The notes under the pieces were generated by a model that saw only the letters and a list, made by a program, of their open reading frames with translations, was not told the DNA's origin and searched no databases. The translations under genes and the position numbers were made by a program. Shown piece after piece: positions 1-7,602 of a DNA stretch of 12,096 nucleotides. The DNA comes from UBA6624 sp964517115 [NCBI: uncultured bacterium] (GTDB lineage: Bacteria > UBP7 > UBA6624): the NCBI GenBank assembly GCA_964517115.1, contig CAZFBE010000026.1, positions 1 to 12,096 of the forward strand, written 5' to 3'. How positions within the stretch are numbered: the first letter of the stretch is position 1; each line of letters starts with the position of its first letter.

Positions 1-1
1 C

Positions 2-1117
2 ACAATCAGCTATGTAAATAAAAATTCAATAAAAAAAAGCACTAGGTTTTTATCCCTGTTCACTCTTGCCGTAAGTAGCGCAATTGGCCTAAGTATTTCA
101 GCCAATCTTTTAACTTTTTTTATCTTTTATGAACTCTTAACAATTGCAACATGGCCCCTTGTGTCCCATAAAGAAACAAAAGAGGCAATAGGAGCAGGCA
201 GACGATATTTGATATATACACTTTCAGGTGCCTCATTGATGGTTTTAGGAATTGCCATTATTTGGAAATACTCTGGAAATTTAGATTTTCAACAGTCTGC
301 TGGAATGTTGGATGAGGTTCCTCTTCGTCTTAGAAACCTGACAATAGGACTCCTCCTATTGGGAGCATCTGTCAAAGCAGCAATAGTCCCGCTTCATAGT
401 TGGTTACCAAGAGCAATGGTTGCTCCAACACCTGTTTCAGCTTTGCTACATGCAGTTGCTGTCGTGAAAGCTGGAGTTTTTGCAATGCTTATCATGATGA
501 AAAATGTAATTGGGGAAAATTTAATGCTTGAATCTGGAGTTTCCAAATGTGTGCTTATTGCATCAGGAATAACTATTATCTATTCTTCGTTACGTGCATG
601 TGGAGAGGATAGCCTCAAAAAAAGACTTGCATACTCGACAATAGCTCATCTTTCCTACATAATTTATGCTGGAGTGCTGAATATAGGAATTGCGTTGATC
701 CACTTTGTAGCCCATGCACTTATGAAGATAGTCCTTTTCATGGTTGCCGGAATGATACAAACAATGACAAAAAAAAGCAAAATCAGCGAAATGGATGGCA
801 TTGGGTCAGCTCTCCCAAAAACGTTTGCAGTTTTCACAGTGTCGGCATTAGGGTTGATAGGGCTTCCCCCAGCTCTCGGATTTTTGTCAAAGTTTTTTCT
901 TTTGGGATCGTTCCCGGGCAACTTGGATTTCCTGTATGGCTGGATTTTTATAATTGCTGGTTTGTTAAGTGGGGTTTATCTTTTCCCCATTATTGTAAAA
1001 GGTTGGTTTTCTAAAAATAAACTTAAAAAAATCAATGAAGAAAAAGGGATGCTTGTTCCTATGATTTTAATTGCTATTTCAGCTTGCATTATCACTTTTC
1101 TTGGAGGCGGGAACTGA
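2..1117 (+). CDS. Mrp/complex-I-type proton-translocating subunit (MrpD/NuoL-M-N superfamily), 5'-truncated
   Basis: Integral membrane subunit of the family that forms ion channels in Mrp Na+/H+ antiporters and respiratory complex I. The frame is open to the left edge, so the start is missing; 371 residues remain. A GTG at 161 is only an internal codon, because the residues before it (positions 2-160) already read as a hydrophobic family segment. In fragment numbering, Glu44 (FYELL) matches the conserved transmembrane glutamate. Lys125 (SVKAAIVPLHSWLP), Lys156 (VVKAG, after APTPVSALLHA) and Lys242 (HALMKIVLF) match the conserved channel lysines and the proton_antipo_M signature. Many hydrophobic segments run to the C-terminus. 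The stop lies 4 bases before the next gene, which is a paralogue, so both are probably subunits of one complex whose other genes lie upstream. Whether it moves Na+ or only H+ cannot be told. Confidence 0.9.
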   Translation, partial: TISYVNKNSIKKSTRFLSLFTLAVSSAIGLSISANLLTFFIFYELLTIATWPLVSHKETKEAIGAGRRYLIYTLSGASLMVLGIAIIWKYSGNLDFQQSAGMLDEVPLRLRNLTIGLLLLGASVKAAIVPLHSWLPRAMVAPTPVSALLHAVAVVKAGVFAMLIMMKNVIGENLMLESGVSKCVLIASGITIIYSSLRACGEDSLKKRLAYSTIAHLSYIIYAGVLNIGIALIHFVAHALMKIVLFMVAGMIQTMTKKSKISEMDGIGSALPKTFAVFTVSALGLIGLPPALGFLSKFFLLGSFPGNLDFLYGWIFIIAGLLSGVYLFPIIVKGWFSKNKLKKINEEKGMLVPMILIAISACIITFLGGGN

Positions 1118-1121
1118 AAAA

Positions 1122-2786
1122 ATGACTACTTTCGAAAATTACTTTTATCCTTTCTTCATTTCATTGATATTGATCTGGGTAATGCCCTTAAGCACTTACA
1201 CAAAAGGTAAGGCTGGAAAACTTATTCATGCTTCTGCCCCACTTGTGTCAATGTATTTTCTTTTGCAAGGAGACCTCCCTGAACTTAAATTTGTCTTTGC
1301 TTTTATTTTTATTCTGATAAGTTTTTTAAGTTCCCTGAATGGGTTTCATTTAAAAAACAAACTGCATGACTGCTCCTCTCTTTTTTATGCCGGATCGGCT
1401 ATTGGGGTTGTTACGAGCTCGAGTTGGTTAAATTTTTTGCTCTGCTGGGAAATGATGCTTCTTGGTTCTGTTTTTCTCATACTGTCAAACAACACTCCTG
1501 AGTCTAGATCTGCTGCCATAAAGTACTTTTATTTTCATTTGATATCCGGCTCATTGGTTATGTTCGGAATCGCCATGGGGAACCTCGCCGATCAACAGTT
1601 TGACGGTGTTCTGTTTACAAACATAAACGAACCTCATGTTTTGCTTATTTTGTTAGGGGTTTTAATAAATGCTGCAGTCCCCCCTCTTCATTCATGGGTT
1701 CCTGATGTTTATCCAAAGTCTTCACCTGTAGCAAATGTTTTTTTATCTGCATTTACCACCAAGGCTGCTGTTTATGTTTTGATCCAGTTTTTCACGGCAT
1801 TAGATCCTTTGATTTATATTGGTGCAATAATGGCTATTTATGGTGTTGTTTTTGCAATGATGTCCAACAACATAAGACAATTGCTCTCATACCACATAGT
1901 GAGCCAGGTGGGTTACATGGTTGCGGGGGTTGGTATTGGGACGTCCTTCTCGATTGATGGATCTGCCGCACATGCTTTTAGCCACATCCTCTACAAAGGT
2001 CTTCTTTTTATGTCGGCTAGCAGTTTAATTTATGTAACTGGGAAAGAGAAAATAACACAATTGGGAGGCCTCTTTAAAAAAACACCTTTGATTTGTATAT
2101 GTTTCATTATTGGGGCCTTGTCAATAGCTGGTGCCCCTGGCTTCAATGGATTCATAAGCAAATCAATGATTGTCGAATCCGCTCATATTGCCCACCTTGA
2201 CAAAATAATGATTGCCCTCAATATCGCATCAATAGGAACCTTTTTGTCTATTGGAATCAAGATGGGTTGGTTTGTCTTTTTTGGACGCAAGAACATTTCA
2301 GTAAAAAAACTGCCTCTGAACATGAGCCTTGCCATGACTCTTTCCTCATTGCTATGTATTACTTTTGGCATTAAACCTGACCTTCTTTACAGGATGTTAC
2401 CGGGCAAAGCCATGATTGAAGGGGCAATTTACAACCCTTGGGGAAAAACCCATGTAATCCATTCACTCGAAACCCTTGGTATTGCAGTTTTGATTTTTTT
2501 GATATTCAAAAAACAAATCACCCCAAAAGAAAAGCCTGTAAAGGAATTTGGATACCTGTATTCAAAAATCCTTTCCAATGCCTTGAATGCTTCAATTGTT
2601 TTTTCGAAAAAAATATCAAAAAGCATTGAGTTGGAAACTGATAAACTTTTAAAAAATTCAAAACAGGATATTTACAGTGAAAATTCAACCATAATCGGAG
2701 AAAGTCCTTCAAAAATGGCAACTCTTGGAGAAAGGTTGCTGACTGCTTTGTTTTTAGTGTTAGTATTTTTAACAATCATAAAATGA
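1122..2786 (+). CDS. Na+/H+ antiporter subunit D-like / complex I subunit family membrane protein
   Basis: A 554-residue polytopic membrane protein, complete, and a second member of the MrpD/NuoL-M-N superfamily. The ATG at 1122 is chosen because it follows GGAGG (1103-1107) and lies 4 bases after the previous stop; an in-frame upstream extension would overlap that gene. Glu110 (CWEMM) is the conserved glutamate. The segment around residues 178-215 reads LLGVLINAAVPPLHSWVP and then FLSAFTTKAAVY. It keeps Lys214 but has Asn183 where the classic channel lysine sits. From memory, an INAA-type motif occurs in one 'subunit D' subfamily, so this may be normal there. Lys292 (ILYKGLLF) is kept. After about residue 465 comes a polar, lysine-rich stretch of some 70 residues and then a last hydrophobic helix (about 537-553), a tail longer than the core needs. 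It probably works with the upstream paralogue in one ion-translocating complex; the substrate ion is unknown. Confidence 0.88.
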   Translation: MTTFENYFYPFFISLILIWVMPLSTYTKGKAGKLIHASAPLVSMYFLLQGDLPELKFVFAFIFILISFLSSLNGFHLKNKLHDCSSLFYAGSAIGVVTSSSWLNFLLCWEMMLLGSVFLILSNNTPESRSAAIKYFYFHLISGSLVMFGIAMGNLADQQFDGVLFTNINEPHVLLILLGVLINAAVPPLHSWVPDVYPKSSPVANVFLSAFTTKAAVYVLIQFFTALDPLIYIGAIMAIYGVVFAMMSNNIRQLLSYHIVSQVGYMVAGVGIGTSFSIDGSAAHAFSHILYKGLLFMSASSLIYVTGKEKITQLGGLFKKTPLICICFIIGALSIAGAPGFNGFISKSMIVESAHIAHLDKIMIALNIASIGTFLSIGIKMGWFVFFGRKNISVKKLPLNMSLAMTLSSLLCITFGIKPDLLYRMLPGKAMIEGAIYNPWGKTHVIHSLETLGIAVLIFLIFKKQITPKEKPVKEFGYLYSKILSNALNASIVFSKKISKSIELETDKLLKNSKQDIYSENSTIIGESPSKMATLGERLLTALFLVLVFLTIIK

Positions 2787-3091
2787 AAAATTTTTTTCTA
2801 ATCCTTATTCTTTTTTCTTTTTCTAGCTGTAACATATGGCAACAAAAACAAGCCGACGACAAACTCAAAAAAACAATTGAGCAAGAGTTGGCAAAAGAAA
2901 GAAAGATTGTTTTCTTTCTTCGCGAACTAAGTATCATCGTTAATGATGGTCGGGTTGGATTGCATGGGAATGTTGACAATGAGCTTCAAAAAGAAATAAT
3001 CATTGCGATAGTAAAGGCTGTTGAAGGCGTTGATGAAATCGACGACAACATAACTGTTGGCGACCAAGCCGGCTATATGGGCTTATATTAA
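2783..3091 (+). CDS. Small BON-domain lipoprotein
   Basis: A 102-residue protein. Residues 1-16 form a lipoprotein-type signal: MKN, a run of Phe/Leu/Ile, then FSSC with the acceptor Cys at 16. The lipobox is relaxed because Phe, not Leu, is at -3. Residues about 22-44 are charged and helical. Residues 48-93 fit one BON domain: a beta strand (LSIIVNDGRVGLHGNV), a helix ending IVKAVEGVDEI, and a closing strand (DNITV). BON domains are known from periplasmic or outer-membrane proteins such as OsmY and are thought to bind membranes or other envelope components. The start overlaps the antiporter stop as ATGA, so translation is probably coupled. I infer a periplasmic, membrane-anchored accessory role in the same operon. 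No enzymatic residues are evident, and the link to ion transport rests only on position. Confidence 0.75.
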   Translation: MKNFFLILILFSFSSCNIWQQKQADDKLKKTIEQELAKERKIVFFLRELSIIVNDGRVGLHGNVDNELQKEIIIAIVKAVEGVDEIDDNITVGDQAGYMGLY

Positions 3092-3101
3092 ATAAGCTAT
3101 A

Positions 3102-3115
3102 CCTTTCTGTAAAGG
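3102..3115. terminator. Weak hairpin between convergent genes (possible terminator)
   Basis: CCTTT (3102-3106) pairs with AAAGG (3111-3115) around a CTGT loop in the 24-base gap between the BON lipoprotein and SURF1 genes. The stem is short and neither side has a proper run of T, so this is a weak candidate. A perfect 16-base palindrome follows at 3121-3136, inside the SURF1 3' end. It may contribute to termination from the left. Confidence 0.25.
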
Positions 3116-3829
3116 CTATTGTTTCTTATAAGAAACAACCGAAAAGAAAATGGAAGTCAGCATCAAGCCAAACCAGGTTATTGCATACCCTAGATGAGGG
3201 AGGCTGCCCTGTGGCAAAACCCACCAGGAAATCACCCTGTCATCAACCTGTTCAATCAGTTGCCCTTTCTTGTTTTGTGAACCATGCAAGATTACAAAAT
3301 CAGAAATTTTCACATCGGGAAATTCTTTCTTGAAGTGTAGCTCTATCGAGGATGGGTCCATGTATGAAAAAACTGCAACACCACCCTCTTCTTTTAGCGG
3401 TTTTGATTCTTTTTCTGTAAACTCATCAAAAGGAACAAGTATCCCATCGTTGTTGATTTCAGTATTCAAAAGATAACTTAAATCAAAATCTCTCTTCTTT
3501 GAAATCCACCCCCTGTCAACAATATAGTGAAAATCTGAGTTGCCTGGCTTGAATAAAGCTATCAAGCCATATCCCTCTTCGCTATAAAAATATCTCCCTG
3601 ATATCAAAACATAAGTTAAAAATTCCCCTTTTGAACTCACTTTCCTGAAAGAAAAATCTTCTTGTTTTTCATTCAAGGAAACAGCGGGGCTTGACATTTG
3701 AAGATCAATGAATTTTTTAACCTCTTGTTTTTCGTGATGTCTATTTGTTTGCCATATCCCGAGATTCAAAAATACAAGTGCGGCAAACAAACAAAAACAA
3801 AGAATTTTGTACTTTGATTTCATCCTCAT
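3116..3829 (-). CDS. SURF1 family cytochrome oxidase biogenesis protein
   Basis: A 237-residue membrane protein of the SURF1/Shy1 family, which assists assembly of haem-copper oxidases, probably by helping place haem a in subunit I. It has the family layout. Transmembrane helix 1 (about 7-24) ends in LGIWQTNRHH, the G-x-W-Q motif. An extracytoplasmic domain of about 190 residues carries GRYF (78-81) and VDRGW (104-108). Transmembrane helix 2 (about 214-233) is preceded by PHLGYAITWFGL (211-222), the strongest signature. The start at 3829 fits helix 1; a second ATG at 3823 would remove only two residues, and no clear ribosome site separates them. It stands alone on its strand, with no cox, ctaB or ctaA genes in the window, so its oxidase must be encoded elsewhere. 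The 5' end is 17 bases from the divergent Nudix gene. Confidence 0.88.
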   Translation of the reverse strand: MRMKSKYKILCFCLFAALVFLNLGIWQTNRHHEKQEVKKFIDLQMSSPAVSLNEKQEDFSFRKVSSKGEFLTYVLISGRYFYSEEGYGLIALFKPGNSDFHYIVDRGWISKKRDFDLSYLLNTEINNDGILVPFDEFTEKESKPLKEEGGVAVFSYMDPSSIELHFKKEFPDVKISDFVILHGSQNKKGQLIEQVDDRVISWWVLPQGSLPHLGYAITWFGLMLTSIFFSVVSYKKQ

Positions 3830-3846
3830 ATCATAGACTTCTCTTT

Positions 3847-4443
3847 ATGAAAGAGAATGCAGAAAAAAAATGGGAAATGCTTGAGAAAGAAACCCTTTAC
3901 TCAGGATATTTTGATTACCTAAAAATCTCTTCCAGGTACCAAAGGTATGACAATAAGTGGAGCAAAAAGATTGAAAGAGAGATTTTTGAAAGGGGTGATG
4001 CCGTTTCCATATTGCTATACGACCCAAAAGAAGATTCCGTTGTCATGGTGGAGCAATTTAGATCTGGGGCAATAAGGCACCCAAAAGGGCCTTGGACATT
4101 GGAGATTGTTGCTGGAACGCTTGAGGATGATGAGTCCCCTGAAGAATGCATTGTGAGAGAGGTCCAAGAGGAAGCTGGGATTACACTTAATAATCCCTTA
4201 TTGAAAATTTCAGACTATTTGCTTAGTCCTGGGGGAAGCACCGAGAGGATGTGGTTATTTTTCTCAGAAACAAATAGTGCGGATGCTGAAGGCTCTTTTG
4301 GGCTTGAAGATTCTGGGGAAAATACAAAAGTTGTTGTTTTGAAAAGAAAAGACGCAATGAAGATGGTTGAAGATGGAGAAATTTTTGTTGCAAGCGCTAT
4401 TCTTTCTTTGTACTGGCTCGAAAATAAATTAAAAAATGAATAA
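3847..4443 (+). CDS. nudF: Nudix hydrolase, probable ADP-ribose pyrophosphatase (NudF-like)
   Basis: A 198-residue soluble protein that probably hydrolyses ADP-ribose to AMP and ribose 5-phosphate. The full Nudix box GX5EX7REUXEEXGU is intact: Gly90, Glu96, Arg104-Glu105, Glu108-Glu109 and Gly111-Ile112. Flanking features follow the NudF pattern: ETLYSGYF near the N-terminus (15-22), EIFERGDAV (45-53), WTLEIVAG just before the box, and SPGGSTER after it (127-134). The length is close to that of E. coli NudF. The start is uncertain, because neither ATG 3847 nor ATG 3877 has a clear ribosome site; 3847 is taken as the first one outside the SURF1 gene. The 3' end overlaps the ABC transporter start by 8 bases, so the two are likely co-translated. 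Specificity for ADP-ribose over other sugar nucleotides is inferred. Confidence 0.88.
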   Translation: MKENAEKKWEMLEKETLYSGYFDYLKISSRYQRYDNKWSKKIEREIFERGDAVSILLYDPKEDSVVMVEQFRSGAIRHPKGPWTLEIVAGTLEDDESPEECIVREVQEEAGITLNNPLLKISDYLLSPGGSTERMWLFFSETNSADAEGSFGLEDSGENTKVVVLKRKDAMKMVEDGEIFVASAILSLYWLENKLKNE

Positions 4444-6205
4444 AAATCCATTAAAAAGACTCCTTCAGCATCTTCAGGGGAAAAATAAAAAAGTATTTTT
4501 TGCAAGTTTTTTTTCTGTTTTAAATAAAATCTTTGACCTTGCCCCGCCAGTTTTAATTGGAGCCGCTGTAGACATAGTGGTGAGAAAGGAAGACTCGATA
4601 TTGGCTGAATATGGATATCCTGATCCAAAAGAGCAAATAACAGTTCTTGCAATCATCACCGTCATTATTTGGGCATTGGAATCTGTTTTTCAATACCTCT
4701 ATGCTTTCCTTTGGAGAACCTTGGCTCAAGAAGTGCAGCACGGACTAAGGACAGAATGTTACTCTCATGTTCAAAATCTTCATATGGGCTGGTTCAAAGA
4801 ACAATCTCAGGGAGATTTGATGTCTGTAATGAATGATGACATTAATCAACTTGAAAGGTTTTTAGATGAAGGTGCGAACGATCTACTTCAGGTTACAACC
4901 ACGGTAATTGTTATCTCTGCAGCATTCTTTTCGATAGAAAGCAATATCGCAATTTGGGCAGTGCTCCCAATTCCATTTATCATTTTGGGATCTTTTAAAT
5001 TCCAAAACAGAATTGCTCCAAGGTATGCATTGGTTCGAAAAAGAGTTGGGGAATTAAATGCATTGTTGGCAAATAACTTAATGGGGATTTCTACAATTAA
5101 AAGCTTCACAAAAGAAAAATATGAAACAGAGCGTATAGAAAAATCTTCGAATCTTTATGTTGAAGCAAACAAGGATGCAATTAGTTTAAGTGCTGCTTTT
5201 ACCCCTATTATAAGAATGGTAATTGTTGTTGGTTTTACAGCAACTCTCATCTATGGGGGAAACCTTGCATTGAGCGGGGATCTTGAAGTAGCAGCATATA
5301 GCGTAATGGTTTTTATGACACAAAGACTTTTATGGCCGTTGACAAACCTTGGAAGAACTTTCGATCTTTACCATAGGGCAATGGCCTCCACTACAAGAGT
5401 TTTAGATCTTTTAGATACTCCAATTGGCATAAGTGAAGGAGAAAAAGTTTTTGAGAAAAAAAATATTAAAGGAAAGATAGAGTTTAAAAAGGTTTCTTTT
5501 GGGTACGCAGACCGCCCCCTTCTCTTTAAAAACCTAAATCTGTCTTTTGCCGCTGGGTCAACTATCGGGATAGTGGGGGCTACCGGATCTGGGAAAACAA
5601 CACTCATCCGTCTTCTTTTACGCTTTTACAACCCCTCTAGCGGAAAAATATGTATCGACGATGAAGACATTATGGACCATTCAACAAAAAGCATCCGGGA
5701 TGTCATTGCGCTTGTTAGCCAAAAAACAATCCTTTTCCCTACGTCAATTGAAAAAAACATCAGTTATGGGTCTCTTGAATGTGGGTTAAAGGATATTAAA
5801 GAAGCTGCAAAAATGTCTGAATCAGAGCAGTTTATTGAAGATTTGCCGGAAAAATACAAAACAAAAATTGGTGAGGGGGGAGAAAAGTTGTCTGTTGGAC
5901 AGAGGCAACGTCTTTCAATTGCTAGAGCAATAATCAAAAAGGCCCCCATTATTGTTTTTGACGAAGCAACATCCTCTGTCGACAATGAGACAGAGCTTGC
6001 TATTCAAAAATCTCTTTCTTCCATATCGAAAAATAAAACAACCATAATAATTGCCCATAGGTTGTCTACAGTTAGGCAAGCAGATGTGATCTTGGTCCTA
6101 AAAAATGGAAAACTGCTAGAGAGTGGAAAGCATGAAGAGTTACTTGAAAAAAACCCCTACTATAAAAACCTGTGGGACATACAAACCGGGAAGATTTTTG
6201 GTTAA
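4436..6205 (+). CDS. ABC exporter half-transporter (MsbA/multidrug type, fused permease and ATPase)
   Basis: A 589-residue type IV ABC exporter, presumably a homodimer in the inner membrane. The N-terminal half (about 15-330) is the transmembrane domain, with six predicted helices and the usual loop motif FKEQSQGDLMSVMNDD (120-135). The C-terminal ATPase has Tyr357 (A-loop), Walker A GATGSGKT (381-388), Gln429, signature LSVGQ (485-489), Walker B IIVFDE (505-510), D-loop SSVD (513-516) and His541, so it should be active. The signature is the SVGQ variant rather than SGGQ, a common conservative change. Residues about 51-68 form a long polar loop between the first two helices. The start overlaps the Nudix gene by 8 bases, which suggests translational coupling. 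The substrate cannot be read from the sequence: lipid, drug or peptide export are all possible, and the neighbours do not point to one. Confidence 0.92.
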   Translation: MNKNPLKRLLQHLQGKNKKVFFASFFSVLNKIFDLAPPVLIGAAVDIVVRKEDSILAEYGYPDPKEQITVLAIITVIIWALESVFQYLYAFLWRTLAQEVQHGLRTECYSHVQNLHMGWFKEQSQGDLMSVMNDDINQLERFLDEGANDLLQVTTTVIVISAAFFSIESNIAIWAVLPIPFIILGSFKFQNRIAPRYALVRKRVGELNALLANNLMGISTIKSFTKEKYETERIEKSSNLYVEANKDAISLSAAFTPIIRMVIVVGFTATLIYGGNLALSGDLEVAAYSVMVFMTQRLLWPLTNLGRTFDLYHRAMASTTRVLDLLDTPIGISEGEKVFEKKNIKGKIEFKKVSFGYADRPLLFKNLNLSFAAGSTIGIVGATGSGKTTLIRLLLRFYNPSSGKICIDDEDIMDHSTKSIRDVIALVSQKTILFPTSIEKNISYGSLECGLKDIKEAAKMSESEQFIEDLPEKYKTKIGEGGEKLSVGQRQRLSIARAIIKKAPIIVFDEATSSVDNETELAIQKSLSSISKNKTTIIIAHRLSTVRQADVILVLKNGKLLESGKHEELLEKNPYYKNLWDIQTGKIFG

Positions 6206-6237
6206 AAATTTAATTAATACTGTTAATATTAGCAACT

Positions 6238-7602
6238 ATGAATAATTCAAATAACTCTGAAATGAACAATGGCGGTATACCGCTTGAAAAAATTGAACTC
6301 TTTAATGAAGAATTTTGCAGTGACCAAAAAAATCTTTTGGCAATGAATGCAGTCACAAGAACCTCCATTACAGATGTAGCAATGTCTAGAAAGGCTTACG
6401 TGGATGCGCAACATACATTTTCTCACGTTGTTCCGCTTGAAGGTAAAGCTACAAGCCAAAAATCTAGTGGAAGATGCTGGATTTTTGCTGCCCTGAATGT
6501 AATGAGACTTCCATTAATGAAAAAAAACGATTTGGAAGAATTTGAATTTTCACAAAACTATATGTTTTTTTGGGACAAGTTTGAAAAATCTAATTACTTT
6601 CTTGAATCCATCATAGACACGAAAGACCGTCCTGTAGATGATAGGACGGTAATGTGGTTGTTTCAAACTGCAGTTTCAGATGGTGGTCAATGGGATATGT
6701 TTGTTAATCTTGTAAATAAATACGGTGTTGTCCCAAAAGATGCAATGCCAGAATCTCATGCTTCCAGCAGTTCAGCATTGATGAACAGGGTTCTTCTGCA
6801 CAAACTGAGAGAATATGCAAAAGAAATTAGAGACCTGCATACAGGTGGGAAAAACCTTTTGGAGCTTAGGAGCTTGAAGGAAGAGCAGATGAAGGAGATT
6901 TATAGAATCTTATGCATTTTTTTAGGAGAGCCTCCAAAAAAATTCGACTGGCAATTTAGGAATAAGGATAAAGAATTTTTTGATTTTCAAAACCTAAGTC
7001 CAAAAAAATTCATGGAAAAGCACGTACCTTTTAATATAAATAACAAAATATGCTTGGTTAATGCTCCAACGAAAGACAAGCCTTTGAACAATGTTCTAAC
7101 TGTGAAATATTTAGGCAATGTTGCAGAGGGGTTCCCGACAAGGTACCTAAATGTAGACATCAGTGTAATTAAAAAAGCAGCTTCAGAATCAATCAAAGAC
7201 GGAGAGGCAGTTTGGTTTGGGAATGATGTTGGAAAAAGATTTCACAGGGATATTGGAGTAATGGACATGGATCTTTATGACTATAACCTAGTCATTGGGA
7301 CAGATACTGTTTTGGACAAAGGTTCTAGATTGGATTATGGAGATAGCGCCATGACACATGCAATGGTGTTCACCGGTGTAGATATCCAGGATGGAAAAAT
7401 AGAAAAATGGCGAGTTGAGAACTCATGGGGAGACAAGGTCGGAAGTAAGGGTTATTTCATCATGACCGACAAGTGGTTTGATGAATTCCTCTACGAGGTT
7501 GTTGTTGATAAAAAATATGTCCCCAAGGAGATCCAAGAAATAGCAAAACAAAAACCTATTGAATTAAACCCTTGGGATCCGATGGGCTCTTTAGCGAATT
7601 AA
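6238..7602 (+). CDS. pepC: Aminopeptidase C / bleomycin hydrolase (peptidase family C1B)
   Basis: A 454-residue cytoplasmic cysteine aminopeptidase, expected to be a hexamer that trims N-terminal residues from peptides. The papain-like catalytic set is complete: oxyanion Gln74 and Cys80 in SQKSSGRCWIFAA, His374 in THAMVFTG, and Asn395 in VENSWG. The C-terminus reads NPWDPMGSLAN, matching the PWDPMGxLA tail of PepC, which in this family reaches into the active site and sets the aminopeptidase mode. Length is typical. There is no signal peptide. The start at 6238 has no visible ribosome site; ATG 6262 (residue 9) is an alternative. It lies 32 bases after the ABC transporter gene with no terminator between, so it may be its co-transcribed last gene. 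Its stop overlaps the end of the opposite-strand signal peptidase gene by 12 bases. Confidence 0.93.
   Translation: MNNSNNSEMNNGGIPLEKIELFNEEFCSDQKNLLAMNAVTRTSITDVAMSRKAYVDAQHTFSHVVPLEGKATSQKSSGRCWIFAALNVMRLPLMKKNDLEEFEFSQNYMFFWDKFEKSNYFLESIIDTKDRPVDDRTVMWLFQTAVSDGGQWDMFVNLVNKYGVVPKDAMPESHASSSSALMNRVLLHKLREYAKEIRDLHTGGKNLLELRSLKEEQMKEIYRILCIFLGEPPKKFDWQFRNKDKEFFDFQNLSPKKFMEKHVPFNINNKICLVNAPTKDKPLNNVLTVKYLGNVAEGFPTRYLNVDISVIKKAASESIKDGEAVWFGNDVGKRFHRDIGVMDMDLYDYNLVIGTDTVLDKGSRLDYGDSAMTHAMVFTGVDIQDGKIEKWRVENSWGDKVGSKGYFIMTDKWFDEFLYEVVVDKKYVPKEIQEIAKQKPIELNPWDPMGSLAN
6626..6650. repeat. 8-bp perfect inverted repeat inside pepC
   Basis: ACCGTCCT (6626-6633) and AGGACGGT (6643-6650) are exact reverse complements around a 9-base spacer. 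The arms are more GC-rich than the surrounding gene and fall over the codons for DRPVDDRTV. No T-run follows, so it does not look like a terminator. It may be chance or an mRNA hairpin. Confidence 0.5.

Noticed and set aside
161-1117. GTG at 161 as the start of the first antiporter gene
   Set aside because: The frame is open to base 2 and the upstream residues form the conserved segment with the FYELL glutamate, so the gene is cut by the window edge.
1071-1121. Upstream extension of the second antiporter subunit into the first gene
   Set aside because: ATG 1122 fits the spacing to the previous stop and follows GGAGG; the extension would only duplicate coding sequence of the preceding gene in another frame.
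3745-3846. Longer Nudix protein beginning inside the SURF1 gene
   Set aside because: The extra residues overlap the conserved SURF1 N-terminus on the other strand and have no counterpart in NudF proteins.
6206-6237. Promoter before pepC in the AT-rich gap
   Set aside because: Several TAATAT-like strings occur, but no matched -35 element is evident, and the 32-base gap is compatible with co-transcription.
6833-6846. ACCTG-CATA-CAGGT hairpin in pepC
   Set aside because: Five base pairs inside coding sequence with no T-run; expected by chance.
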